A stretch of DNA of 64,000 nt from Bacillota bacterium (GTDB taxonomy: Bacteria > Bacillota_I > Bacilli_A > RF39 > UBA660): the NCBI GenBank assembly GCA_015059435.1, contig SVAJ01000001.1:605132-669131 (forward strand), written 5' to 3'. Below the pieces are notes generated by a model. The model ran no database searches. It saw nothing but the letters and a program-made list of their open reading frames with translations, and was not told the DNA's origin. The translations under genes and the position numbers were made by a program. Positions 12,145-20,204 of this stretch are shown in pieces (the first letter of the stretch is position 1; the number at the start of each line of letters is the position of its first letter).

Positions 12145-12888
12145 ATGAAAAAAAACATGCCAAAAGAAGTTATTTTTTATGGTGACTATGATAGAAGTAT
12201 TAAAATTTCTGAATTAGAAAAGATTGGTGCAGGTCATGATGGTATTGTATATAGATATAATGATGATTATGCATTAAAAGTATTGAAATATAATACACAA
12301 GAACGAAAAGATAGAAATTTAATGACTTTTGATAAAGCAATTTATCTAAAAGAAAATTTAAAGTTGAGGCGAATTACAAATCCTAAGGATATATTACTTG
12401 ATACTGATGGTAATTATGCTGCTTATATGATGGATTATAAAGATGATGTAATTAAAGCAGATGAATATAGAGATGTTGGAAATTTTACTTGTGGTGATTT
12501 ACTTTCATCGGTATTCGAATTACAAGAAGATTTTGCTGAGTTAACAAATAAAAATGTTCTTGCGAAAGATATTAATCGCGGTAGTTATATTTATACTAAT
12601 GATTTTTTATACTTGTGTGATATGGATAAGTATGAGATTAATAATAGAGGTTGTGAGGACTTAAATAAAAGAGCTTTAAATTTTGTTATTGCGAAACTTT
12701 TATATTATGAAATGTTAAAAAATGGTTCTTTTGATAATCTTCAAATGAGACAATTAGCTAATTGGGTAAAAAAATGTGCTAATGCTAGAAATTTTATTGG
12801 TGAGTTAGATAGAGAAATAGTTGAAATAGGAGATTATAAATATCCTATTTCGGAATATACTAAACAAAAGGTTAAAAAGATTATTTAG
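12145..12888 (+). CDS. Protein-kinase-fold orphan, probably atypical
   Basis: A 247-residue protein with a kinase-like N-lobe: a glycine-rich loop IGAGHDGIVY (near residues 27-36) and a Lys strand YALKVLKY (near 42-49). The C-lobe has KDINRGSYIY followed by LYLCDMDKY, in the places of the catalytic HRDxxxxN and DFG. The catalytic Asp is kept, but the metal-binding Asn is Ser and DFG is DMD, so activity is doubtful. It follows proS by 20 bases with its own GGGGGA site and may be read through from the T-box unit. Substrate unknown; a pseudokinase or a small-molecule kinase are both possible. Confidence 0.6.
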   Translation: MKKNMPKEVIFYGDYDRSIKISELEKIGAGHDGIVYRYNDDYALKVLKYNTQERKDRNLMTFDKAIYLKENLKLRRITNPKDILLDTDGNYAAYMMDYKDDVIKADEYRDVGNFTCGDLLSSVFELQEDFAELTNKNVLAKDINRGSYIYTNDFLYLCDMDKYEINNRGCEDLNKRALNFVIAKLLYYEMLKNGSFDNLQMRQLANWVKKCANARNFIGELDREIVEIGDYKYPISEYTKQKVKKII

Positions 12889-12917
12889 TTGCATTAATAG
12901 CAATTTCATGGTAAAAT
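12889..12917 (+). promoter_or_regulatory. Promoter of secG
   Basis: TTGCAT (12889-12894), 17-base spacer, TAAAAT (12912-12917), overlapping the end of the kinase-like gene by position only. Confidence 0.6.
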
Positions 12918-12943
12918 AATATGCAGTTAGATGGAGGTGCTTT

Positions 12944-13162
12944 ATGGAAATAGCATTACTTGTAATATCAATTTTATTAATAATAATCGTACTTTTACAA
13001 AGTGCTAAAGCAGAAGGTGCTGCACAAATTATATCTGGTAGTACATCTGATTTATTTACAAATAGAAAAGAAAGAGGTTCTGAGTTATTTATAAGTAGAT
13101 TAACATTAGTATTAGGACTTGCATTCTTTGGTATTTGTTTAGTATCAATGTTTATAAAATAA
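12944..13162 (+). CDS. secG: Preprotein translocase subunit SecG
   Basis: SecG is the small accessory subunit of the SecYEG channel. The 72-residue product has two membrane helices (about residues 3-19 and 48-70) joined by a polar loop, with the family pattern LLQSAKAEG followed by SGSTSDLF and a charged RKERGSELFISRLT. This helix-loop-helix arrangement with the Gln-Ser-Ala-Lys motif is diagnostic. GGAGGTG precedes ATG 12944. As in Bacillus, the RNase R gene and smpB follow. Confidence 0.93.
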   Translation: MEIALLVISILLIIIVLLQSAKAEGAAQIISGSTSDLFTNRKERGSELFISRLTLVLGLAFFGICLVSMFIK

Positions 13163-13181
13163 GAGCTTTGCTCTTTTTTTT
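13161..13181 (+). terminator. Terminator of secG
   Basis: AAGAGC / GCTCTT stem with a TTT loop, followed by seven or more T, overlapping the stop codon. Confidence 0.8.
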
Positions 13182-13223
13182 ATTATCAAAATAAAGTATA
13201 ATATATGATAGAAGGTGATACTA

Positions 13224-15326
13224 ATGAGAGATGATATAATAAATATACTTAAGAATAGTGATAAAGCTTTAACAATCTATGAGTTGCAAGATAAATTAGG
13301 ATTAAAGGAAGTTAGTGATATAAAATCACTTAGTGATGAACTTAGAACTATGGAAGATGATGTAATTATTTATCATACAAATAAAGATCGTTATATGATG
13401 CTTGAAGACAGTCAACTTAGAAAAGGAGTTATGAGAGCTAATAAAAAGGGATTTGGTTTTGTAGAAGTAGATAATTTAGAAGATGATATTTACATTTCAC
13501 AAGATAATATGAATGGAGCTATTCATGGAGATATAGTATTAGTTGAAATTACTAGTAAACTTAATTTAGATCGTTTAGAAGGTAGAGTATTGAAGATCAT
13601 TAAAAGAGCAGTGGACAGATATATTGGGGAAATTACTTTTAAAAATGATATAGGTTATATTTCTTTAGATGATTCTAAGGTTAAATTAGAAATACAAGTA
13701 CCTAAAGATGATGCTATGAATGCAGTAGATGGTCATAAAGTTGTAGTAGAGTTAGGTAAAAAGATTTCAAACAATAAGTATTATGGAAAAGTTGTAGATA
13801 TTATTGGACATAAGAATGATCCAGGTGTTGATATTTTATCTATAGTTTATAAATATAATATTAATACTGAATTTATGGATGATGTAAAAGAAGAGTTAAA
13901 GAATATTCCTAATGAAGTAAAAGATAAAGATTTAGTAGGAAGAAGAGATTTACGTGGAGAAGTAATATTTACTATTGATGGTGATGATACTAAAGATATA
14001 GATGATGCGATATCTATTGAAAAACTTCCTAATGGCCATTATAAATTAGGTGTTCATATAGCTGATGTTTCTTATTATGTAAAAGAAGGTAGTGCTTTAG
14101 ATAATGAAGCTATGGAGAGAGGAACTAGTGTATATTTAGTTGATAGAGTTATTCCAATGATTCCACATGAATTATCTAATGGTATATGTTCTTTGAATCC
14201 AGGAGTAGATCGTCTTGCTATTTCATGTGTTATGGAATTTGATGGTGCTGGTAAGCAATTAGATTATGAAATATTCCAAAGTGTAATTAAATCTAGAATT
14301 CAAATGACTTATAAGAAAGTTAATAGTATTTTAGAAGATAATAAAGTACCAGAGGGATATGAAGAGTATGAAGATAAGTTAAGACTTATGTTAGAACTTG
14401 CTCATATATTAAGAAAAGAAAAAGTTAGTAGAGGATATATTGATTTTGAAGTAGATGAAGCTAAAATATTAGTAGATGAAGATTGTAAACCAACTGAAGT
14501 AGTTTTAAGAGATCGTGGTGAAGGTGAAAAACTAATTGAAGATTTTATGATTGCGGCTAATGAATGTGTTGCTACTCATATATATTTTATGAACTTACCT
14601 TTTATTTATCGTGTTCATGAAGTTCCAAAAGAAGAAAAATTAAGAAGTTATTTAAATTTTGTATCTAGTTTAGGATATCATGTAACTGGGGATTTAAAAG
14701 ATTTAAGCCCTAAGACAGTACAAAAGATTATTAAGCAATTAGAAGATAAGCCGGAGTTTAAGATATTATCTAGTTTACTTTTAAGAAGTATGCAAAAAGC
14801 TGTTTATAGACCAGAAAATCTAGGACATTATGGTCTTGCTAGTAAATGTTATACACACTTTACTTCTCCAATAAGAAGATATCCAGATACTACTGTTCAT
14901 CGTTTACTTAGAACATATTTATTTAATAAACAAATAGATATGCCTACTATTAAGAAATGGGAAGAAAAACTTGTATATATATCTGAACATTCATCATCTA
15001 GAGAAAGAGCTAGTGTTGACTGTGAAAGAGAAGTTGAAGATATGAAAATGGCTGAATATATGGAAGGCCATATTGGTGAAGAATTTGAAGGTATGATCTC
15101 TTCAGTTACAAGTTTTGGTATGTTTGTTGAACTTGATAATTTAATTGAAGGTTTAGTTCCTATTCGTGATATGAAGGATTTCTTCCATTATGATGAAGAA
15201 CGTATGACTTTAGTTGGAGAAAAGAGTCATGTTAAATATACAATAGGTGAAAGAGTAATAGTAAAAGTTGTTAGAGCTTCAAAAGAAGAAAAAACAATTG
15301 ATTTTGAAGTTGTAAGGAAGGTGTAG
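13224..15326 (+). CDS. rnr: Ribonuclease R (copy 1)
   Basis: RNase R is a processive 3'-5' exoribonuclease that degrades structured RNA and works with SmpB/tmRNA in quality control. The 700-residue product (ATG 13224 after GAAGGTGA; an in-frame GTG at 13215 lies inside that site) has an N-terminal winged-helix segment, cold-shock domains, the RNB catalytic motif DGDDTKDIDDA with all acidic metal ligands, HFTSPIRRYPD, and a C-terminal S1 domain (near residues 615-695). The gene is followed by capA-like and smpB with 3- and 5-base gaps, one operon. A second intact paralogue lies at 23.3 kb. This copy has the classical secG-rnr-smpB context. Confidence 0.96.
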   Translation: MRDDIINILKNSDKALTIYELQDKLGLKEVSDIKSLSDELRTMEDDVIIYHTNKDRYMMLEDSQLRKGVMRANKKGFGFVEVDNLEDDIYISQDNMNGAIHGDIVLVEITSKLNLDRLEGRVLKIIKRAVDRYIGEITFKNDIGYISLDDSKVKLEIQVPKDDAMNAVDGHKVVVELGKKISNNKYYGKVVDIIGHKNDPGVDILSIVYKYNINTEFMDDVKEELKNIPNEVKDKDLVGRRDLRGEVIFTIDGDDTKDIDDAISIEKLPNGHYKLGVHIADVSYYVKEGSALDNEAMERGTSVYLVDRVIPMIPHELSNGICSLNPGVDRLAISCVMEFDGAGKQLDYEIFQSVIKSRIQMTYKKVNSILEDNKVPEGYEEYEDKLRLMLELAHILRKEKVSRGYIDFEVDEAKILVDEDCKPTEVVLRDRGEGEKLIEDFMIAANECVATHIYFMNLPFIYRVHEVPKEEKLRSYLNFVSSLGYHVTGDLKDLSPKTVQKIIKQLEDKPEFKILSSLLLRSMQKAVYRPENLGHYGLASKCYTHFTSPIRRYPDTTVHRLLRTYLFNKQIDMPTIKKWEEKLVYISEHSSSRERASVDCEREVEDMKMAEYMEGHIGEEFEGMISSVTSFGMFVELDNLIEGLVPIRDMKDFFHYDEERMTLVGEKSHVKYTIGERVIVKVVRASKEEKTIDFEVVRKV

Positions 15327-15329
15327 TAT

Positions 15330-16535
15330 ATGTCTAGAAGAAAAGTTAGAAAAGTTAAAAAGAGGTTAAAGAAAAGTGTAAAATTTGTATTTGTTTTATT
15401 GATACTTGGTGGTGCATTATATACTGTACTAAATGTTTCTAATTTTTCTTTTGAAAATAATGATAAAACAAAGAAAAAATCTCATAAAGTAATAAAAGAA
15501 GAGAAGAAAGAACATGATTATAGTCTTAGACTTTTTATGGCTGGAGATGCTTTGATTCATAGTTGTGTATACCAAGATGCTAAACAAGCAGATGGTAGTT
15601 ATGATTTTAAGCCACAACTTCAATATATTAAACCAATTTCTTCTAAATATGATTTAGTTTATTATAATCAAGAGACTGTATTAGGTGGTACTGAATTAGG
15701 ACTTTCTAATTATCCTAGATTTAATTCACCATATGAAGTAGGAGATGCTTTTATAGATGCAGGATTTAATTTAGTTTCTCTTGCAACTAATCATACTATG
15801 GATAAAAATGAAGAAGGTGTAATTAACTCTGTTAATTATTGGAAAAAACAAAAGGGTGTTGTTACTAGTGGTCAATGGACTTCACAAGAGGAAAGAGATC
15901 AACCTAGAGTATATGAAAAAAATGGTATTAAATATGCATTTTTCTCTTATACAACTTGGACAAATGGTTTAGAAACACCTGTAGGTAAAGAGTATTTAAA
16001 TAATGTTTATAGTGATGAAAAAGCAAAAGCAGATATAGAAAAAGTTAGAGATAAAGTTGATGTTGTTTTAGTTGCAATGCATTGGGGAATTGAATATTCC
16101 CTAGGAGTTAGTCCTAATCAAGAAGAAATAGCTAATTATTTGTCAAATTTGGGTGTTGATGTTATAATAGGAGCTCATCCACATGTTGTAGAACCTGTAG
16201 AGTATATAAATAATGGAAAAACTTTTGTTATTTATTCATTAGGTAATTTAATTTCTGATCAAGAAGGAAATGAAAGACTTACCGGATTAATAATGGAATT
16301 AACTATAAAGAAACATGTTGATAAGGAAGATAAAGTCACAATATCTGTGGAAAATCCAAAAGCAGAACTTACTTATACTAAATCAAGTTATGCTGGTAAG
16401 AGAAATTTTAGAGTATATCCTTATAGTCAATTAAATAATACTATTCTTCCAAATTATATGAGCTTATATGAAAAGTATAAGGCTGTTGTTAATTCTAGGT
16501 ATCCAGAGTTGAAGTGGGGAGTTACTGGAGAGTGA
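15330..16535 (+). CDS. CapA/PGA-synthesis-type metallophosphatase-fold protein, membrane anchored
   Basis: The 401-residue product has a basic N-terminus, a membrane helix (near residues 17-36), and an extracytoplasmic CapA-family domain (near 60-330). Visible family motifs are FMAGDALIHS, YYNQETVLGG, SLATNHTMD, VVLVAMHWGIEY, VIIGAHPHVVEP and YSLGNLISDQ, holding the Asp, Asn and His expected of a calcineurin-like two-metal site. CapA is needed for poly-gamma-glutamate export in Bacillus, but no pgsBC genes are here, so substrate and role are open. It sits between rnr and smpB, an unusual insertion in that operon. The gene ends in TGA, which supports the standard genetic code. Confidence 0.85.
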   Translation: MSRRKVRKVKKRLKKSVKFVFVLLILGGALYTVLNVSNFSFENNDKTKKKSHKVIKEEKKEHDYSLRLFMAGDALIHSCVYQDAKQADGSYDFKPQLQYIKPISSKYDLVYYNQETVLGGTELGLSNYPRFNSPYEVGDAFIDAGFNLVSLATNHTMDKNEEGVINSVNYWKKQKGVVTSGQWTSQEERDQPRVYEKNGIKYAFFSYTTWTNGLETPVGKEYLNNVYSDEKAKADIEKVRDKVDVVLVAMHWGIEYSLGVSPNQEEIANYLSNLGVDVIIGAHPHVVEPVEYINNGKTFVIYSLGNLISDQEGNERLTGLIMELTIKKHVDKEDKVTISVENPKAELTYTKSSYAGKRNFRVYPYSQLNNTILPNYMSLYEKYKAVVNSRYPELKWGVTGE

Positions 16536-16540
16536 TATAA

Positions 16541-16966
16541 ATGGAAATATTAAATAGAAAAGCAAAACATGATTATTTTGTTGAAGATACATATGAAGCA
16601 GGTATTGCACTTACTGGTACTGAAATTAAGTCAATAAGAGCTGGTAGTTGTAATATAAAAGATTCTTATGGATTAGTAAAGAATGGTGAAGTGTTCTTAC
16701 TTAATATGTTTGTAGGACAATATAAAGAAGGTAATATATTTAATCATGAAGAAACTAGAAGTAGAAAACTTTTACTTCATAAGAAAGAAATATTAAAGAT
16801 AGAGAAAGCTCGTGAAGAAAAAGGTCTTACTTTAATTCCTTTAAAATTATATTTTAAAGATAATAAATTAAAAGTATTACTTGGAGTATGTCGTGGTAAG
16901 AAAGACTATGATAAGAGGGAATCTATTAAACAAAGAGACATAAAAAAGAAGTTGCTAGAAATTTAA
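16541..16966 (+). CDS. smpB: SsrA-binding protein SmpB
   Basis: SmpB binds the tRNA-like end of tmRNA and brings it to stalled ribosomes. The 141-residue product shows the family start [30 protein letters not shown] and LPLK-like IPLKLYFK, and the basic C-terminal tail [15 protein letters not shown] that reads the empty mRNA channel. The tail is slightly shorter than in Bacillus. The tmRNA gene lies 460 bases downstream, a typical neighbourhood. Gap to the CapA-like gene is 5 bases, with ribosome site GGAG inside the previous gene. Confidence 0.97.
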   Translation: MEILNRKAKHDYFVEDTYEAGIALTGTEIKSIRAGSCNIKDSYGLVKNGEVFLLNMFVGQYKEGNIFNHEETRSRKLLLHKKEILKIEKAREEKGLTLIPLKLYFKDNKLKVLLGVCRGKKDYDKRESIKQRDIKKKLLEI

Positions 16967-16987
16967 AGAATTTCTAACAACTTTTTA
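16950..16987 (+). terminator. Terminator of the rnr-smpB operon
   Basis: Long stem AGTTGCTAGAAATT / AATTTCTAACAACT with one bulge-like mismatch and a short loop, followed by a T run. The left arm contains the last codons of smpB. Confidence 0.85.
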
Positions 16988-17027
16988 TATGCTTTAAATG
17001 TTTGCTAATGTGTTTTTGATACACTTA

Positions 17028-17339
17028 TTATAATTTAAAATTATTTTTCTTTAGTTCTTTTACTTTTTTATATACGTTTTCTTTATTCTTATGATCATTT
17101 TTCTTTTTTAATCCAATTTTGTAATAATAATCAGAAAGTGGAATTATACTGTCTTCATCAATTCGTGAAAAACCTCTTCTATGGATTGTTCTATAATGTT
17201 TTCCATTTTCTACATTTTCATATAGGCCATTATCTAATTTCTTAAGAATATTATTTGTTTTTACATTGCACATTTCTGTAGTTCTTGTAATTGTTGTTGG
17301 ATATATAATATCGGCAACTACTAAGTTTTTAACTTTCAT
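17028..17339 (-). CDS. Hypothetical 103-residue basic protein
   Basis: Not recognised. The gene has a good ribosome site (AAAGGAAG) before its ATG and a clear promoter, so it is likely real. The product is soluble and basic, with TRTTEMCNVKTNNILKKLDNGLYENVEN type content in the middle, RRGFSRIDEDSIIPLSDYYY after it, and a Lys-rich tail. No membrane segment or signal peptide. It is divergent from ssrA, and the two share a short intergenic promoter region. Confidence 0.6.
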   Translation of the reverse strand: MKVKNLVVADIIYPTTITRTTEMCNVKTNNILKKLDNGLYENVENGKHYRTIHRRGFSRIDEDSIIPLSDYYYKIGLKKKNDHKNKENVYKKVKELKKNNFKL

Positions 17340-17365
17340 TTTTATCTTCCTTTCTGATTGTAAGT

Positions 17366-17393
17366 ATTATATCATAATTTTATATACTGTCTA
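17366..17393 (-). promoter_or_regulatory. Promoter of the 103-residue orphan
   Basis: On the minus strand: TAGACA (17388-17393), 16-base spacer, TATAAT (17366-17371). Confidence 0.6.
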
Positions 17394-17414
17394 GATTTTT
17401 TTTAAAATTTATGT

Positions 17415-17420
17415 TATAAT
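17415..17420 (+). promoter_or_regulatory. -10 element of ssrA
   Basis: A perfect TATAAT ten bases before the mature tmRNA 5' end. The -35 region is not clear. The RNA would then be trimmed by RNase P. Confidence 0.6.
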
Positions 17421-17430
17421 CTACTCACAT

Positions 17431-17817
17431 GGGGCTGACACGGTTTCGACGGGAATCTTAGGATATAGATGGCAAGTCGTACGCAATACGTTAAGGCATT
17501 TAAATATAACTGGAAACAGTATTAAAAACGCATTCGCTAAAATGTTTGGTGCATCTACACCAGCTTTAGCAGTAGCTTAATCTAATTTAAGCAAATGCAG
17601 TTCTTTTAATCTTTCTCCTATGGAGATTTTAAGAGCTTTATTTTAGTAGGATATATCTTATTTTTGTCTAGAAAATAAGAAGAATTTTATAGACTGGTCT
17701 ATCTATAGGAATCGTTAACTAGCTTTTAGATAGATGAGAATTTGTAGTTAACTAAACTTGTAGAGGTTTATATACCGGGGTTTTCGGACAGGAGTTCGAT
17801 TCTCCTCAGCTCCACCA
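17431..17817 (+). ncRNA. ssrA: Transfer-messenger RNA (tmRNA)
   Basis: tmRNA rescues stalled ribosomes and tags the unfinished protein for proteolysis. The 5' end GGGGCTGACACGGTTTCGACGGG and 3' end GGAGTTCGATTCTCCTCAGCTCCACCA form the tRNA-Ala-like domain; GGGGCTG pairs with CAGCTCC, and CCA is encoded. The tag reading frame ends at TAA 17578-17580 and reads, from a likely resume codon near 17524, KNAFAKMFGASTPALAVA. The ALAVA end matches the hydrophobic degron recognised by ClpXP-type proteases. The exact resume codon is not certain from sequence alone. One-piece form, 387 bases. Confidence 0.97.
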
Positions 17818-17863
17818 TAGGGAAATCCGCTCGAACTTTTTATAAGTATCGAGAATAAATAAA

Positions 17864-17895
17864 CAATCAATTCTAAATTAGGATTGATTTTTTTC
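17864..17895 (+). terminator. Terminator of ssrA
   Basis: AATCAAT...ATTGATT stem extended inward by T-G, C-G, T-A and A-T pairs around a short A-rich loop, then a run of T. Confidence 0.8.
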
Positions 17896-17936
17896 TTGTT
17901 TAGAAAAAAAGTCTTTCAAAGAAAGGATTGATTAAA

Positions 17937-18026
17937 ATGGTAAATGTTATTCTAGCTTTTAATTATTCAAATGAAATTTATGTTCATAATCTTGATAAAA
18001 AGATAAAACTATCAGAACTAGAATAA
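17937..18026 (+). CDS. Possible 29-residue small protein
   Basis: A short frame, ATG to TAA, with AAAGGA about ten bases upstream. The product starts MVNVILAFNYSNEIYVHNLD and ends LSELE. No known family. It lies between the tmRNA terminator and the alaS T-box promoter. Could be chance; listed because of the ribosome site and the lack of any other feature here. Confidence 0.25.
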   Translation: MVNVILAFNYSNEIYVHNLDKKIKLSELE

Positions 18027-18064
18027 TATATAAAAGAAAACTAAATACTACGTATAAGAAAAAT

Positions 18065-18093
18065 TTGACTATAATTAGTGATTGTGGTATAAT
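18065..18093 (+). promoter_or_regulatory. Promoter of the alaS T-box transcript
   Basis: TTGACT (18065-18070), 17-base spacer, TATAAT (18088-18093). Confidence 0.8.
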
Positions 18094-18099
18094 TTAGTT

Positions 18100-18300
18100 C
18101 ATAAATCTTTGATGAGGACATGACTTTTATAGATGTTTTTGTAGAGAGTTATCGGTTGGTGAAAAGATAATAAACAAATATATAAGTTGCTACCTTTGAG
18201 TGAAATGTAAACATTTCCGGTTAATAGCCGTTATTTAAATTAAGTAAAAATAAGGATGGTACCGCATTATTTGCTCCTTGCAAATAGTGTGGTTTTTTTG
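18100..18300 (+). promoter_or_regulatory. T-box riboswitch, alanine specifier
   Basis: The leader has the stem I features AGGACATGAC, AGAGAG and GGTTGGTG, and GCT (18189-18191) followed by A at the specifier position, an alanine codon matching alaS. The T-box sequence AAGGATGGTACCGC is near 18252-18265. The terminator ACCGCATTATTTGC / GCAAATAGTGTGGT with seven T ends at about 18299. Uncharged tRNA-Ala would favour readthrough into alaS. Confidence 0.93.
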
Positions 18301-18314
18301 TTAGGAGAATTGAT

Positions 18315-18386
18315 ATGAAAAAGAAAGGTAAAATAATTGATTTATGGTATAAATTACGAGCGTGCTCACTTTTTTATAATGGATAA
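18315..18386 (+). CDS. Possible 23-residue peptide between T-box and alaS
   Basis: ATG 18315 follows AGGAGA at a good distance and the frame ends at TAA 18384. The product is MKKKGKIIDLWYKLRACSLF plus YNG. It lies after the T-box terminator and 23 bases before alaS, so it would be translated only on readthrough. A leader peptide or a degraded gene remnant are possible. A weak GAGC/GCTC hairpin with a T run (18358-18373) lies within it. Confidence 0.35.
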   Translation: MKKKGKIIDLWYKLRACSLFYNG

Positions 18387-18409
18387 AATTAAATAAAGGA
18401 GTGAATAAA

Positions 18410-20149
18410 ATGAATTTAAAAGATAAATATATTGAATTTTTTATTGGTAAGGGGCATAAACAAATTCCAAGTGCACCATTAGTGCCTGAAAATGACCCAT
18501 CTGTATTATTTAATACAGCAGGTATGCAACCACTAATACCATATTTAATGGGACAACCACATCCATATGGTACTAGAGTTTGTGATTACCAAAAATGTTT
18601 AAGAACAACTGACCTAGAAGAAGTTGGTGATAATTGTCATCATACATTTTTTGAACAATTAGGTAACTGGTCTTTAGGAGATTACTTTAAGAAAGAAACA
18701 ATTACTTGGTCATTTGAATTTTTAACTAAAGTATTAAATATTCCATTAGAAAGATTAGCTGTAACCGTATTTGGCGGTAATAATATGATTCCAAAAGATG
18801 AAGAAGCAATTGAGTTATGGAAAAGTTTAGGAATAAAAGAAGAAAGAATATGTCCAACACAAGAAGATAATTTCTGGCAAGTAGGAGAAACTGGACCATG
18901 TGGACCAGATACAGAAATATTTTATTTTAGCGGAAATGATGAAATTCCAAAGGTATTTGATCCAGAAGATGAGAGATGGGTAGAAATATGGAATGATGTA
19001 TTTATGACATATAATATGAAAGAAGATAAAACATTAGAAGAACTACCTAAAAAGAATATTGATACTGGTATGGGTGTAGAAAGAGTAGTAGCTGCACTTG
19101 AAGGATATGATGATAATTACATGTCATCACTTTGGATTAATTCAAGAACTAAATTGGAAGAAATAGTAGGAAATAAATATGATACTAATAAACAATCGTT
19201 CAGAATAATATTAGACCATATTAGAGCAGCAGTATTTATATTAGCTGATAATGCAGGTATTAAGCCATCTAATACTGATCAAGGTTATATTTTAAGAAGA
19301 ATAATAAGAAGGTCAATAAGACATGCTAAGAAATTAAATATAGATATTAATTCTTCATGGATGGAAGAATTAGCACTTGTTTTTATAGATGATTTTAAAA
19401 ACTATTATAAAGAATTAGAAGAAAATAAAGAAGTAGTGCTTGAAGGATTAAAATCAGAAAGAATTAAATTTAATCGTACATTAGAAAAAGGTTTAAAAGA
19501 ATTTGAAAAAGTAAGTAATAAAGATATTGATGGTATAACTGCATTTCATTTGTTTGATACATATGGATTTCCATTAGAACTAACTATAGAATTAGCTAAA
19601 GAAAAAAATTTAAATGTGGATATTGAAGGATATACCCAAAAATTTAAAGAACACCAAGAATTATCTAGAAATTCTTCACAAGGAAAATTTAAAGGCGGTT
19701 TAGCTGGAAATAGTGAAATAGAAACTAAATATCATACTGCAACACATTTACTAAATGCAGCATTAAAAGAAGTAGTTGATAGAAATATTCATCAAAGAGG
19801 TTCTAATATTACAGTGGAAAGAATGAGATTTGATTTTAATTGTGACCATAAATTAACAGAAGAAGAAAAACAAAAAGTAGAAAATTTAGTAAATAAATGG
19901 ATAAATGAAGGACTAGAAGTTAAAGTAGATGAGATGACTAAACAAGAAGCACTTGATTCTGGTGCTGAATGTATGTTTATAGAAAAGTATCCTGATATCG
20001 TTACAGTATATTCAATAGGAAATATATCTAAAGAATTATGTGGCGGTCCTCATGTTAAAAACACTAAAGAAATTGGAAAATTTAAAATTATAAAGGAAGA
20101 AGCTTCATCATCAGGAGTTAGAAGAATCAAAGCTATAATAGAATTTTAG
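18410..20149 (+). CDS. alaS: Alanyl-tRNA synthetase without C-terminal C-Ala domain
   Basis: Charges tRNA-Ala and edits Ser/Gly mischarging. ATG 18410 follows AAAGGAGTG; a GTG at 18401 is part of that site. The 579 residues hold the class II core (SAPLVPENDPSVLFNTAGMQ, FFEQLGNWSLGDYFKKE, GPCGPDTEIFYF, GMGVERVVAALEG), the tRNA-recognition helices, and the editing domain with HTATH (near residue 447) and CGGPH (near 547), whose His and Cys ligands are intact. It then stops at KAIIEF, where typical bacterial AlaRS continues about 300 residues through the dimerising, tRNA-elbow-binding C-Ala domain. A terminator follows at once, so this is a settled truncation and not a frameshift visible here. 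T-box regulated. Confidence 0.95.
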   Translation: MNLKDKYIEFFIGKGHKQIPSAPLVPENDPSVLFNTAGMQPLIPYLMGQPHPYGTRVCDYQKCLRTTDLEEVGDNCHHTFFEQLGNWSLGDYFKKETITWSFEFLTKVLNIPLERLAVTVFGGNNMIPKDEEAIELWKSLGIKEERICPTQEDNFWQVGETGPCGPDTEIFYFSGNDEIPKVFDPEDERWVEIWNDVFMTYNMKEDKTLEELPKKNIDTGMGVERVVAALEGYDDNYMSSLWINSRTKLEEIVGNKYDTNKQSFRIILDHIRAAVFILADNAGIKPSNTDQGYILRRIIRRSIRHAKKLNIDINSSWMEELALVFIDDFKNYYKELEENKEVVLEGLKSERIKFNRTLEKGLKEFEKVSNKDIDGITAFHLFDTYGFPLELTIELAKEKNLNVDIEGYTQKFKEHQELSRNSSQGKFKGGLAGNSEIETKYHTATHLLNAALKEVVDRNIHQRGSNITVERMRFDFNCDHKLTEEEKQKVENLVNKWINEGLEVKVDEMTKQEALDSGAECMFIEKYPDIVTVYSIGNISKELCGGPHVKNTKEIGKFKIIKEEASSSGVRRIKAIIEF

Positions 20150-20183
20150 AAAGTGGTGGTATAAAATTATTGCCACTTTTTCT
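20150..20183 (+). terminator. Terminator of alaS
   Basis: AAAGTGG / CCACTTT stem with a 16-base loop, then a T-rich tail. Its right part overlaps the promoter of the next transcript. Confidence 0.65.
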
Positions 20184-20198
20184 ATTTTTTTGTAAAAT
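20170..20198 (+). promoter_or_regulatory. Promoter of the 20.2-kb structured leader
   Basis: TTGCCA (20170-20175), 17-base spacer, TAAAAT (20193-20198). Predicted start near 20205. A weaker alternative is TTGTAA (20190) with TATAAA (20214). Confidence 0.5.
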
Positions 20199-20204
20199 GA
20201 ATAT

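Noticed and set aside
16533-16535. TGA as Trp (Mycoplasma code)
   Set aside because: TGA ends the CapA-like and Cse60-like genes in the right place, and Trp codons at conserved sites are TGG.
20100-20180. Frameshift ending alaS early
   Set aside because: Sequence after the stop shows no AlaRS C-terminal homology in any frame and a terminator lies directly downstream.
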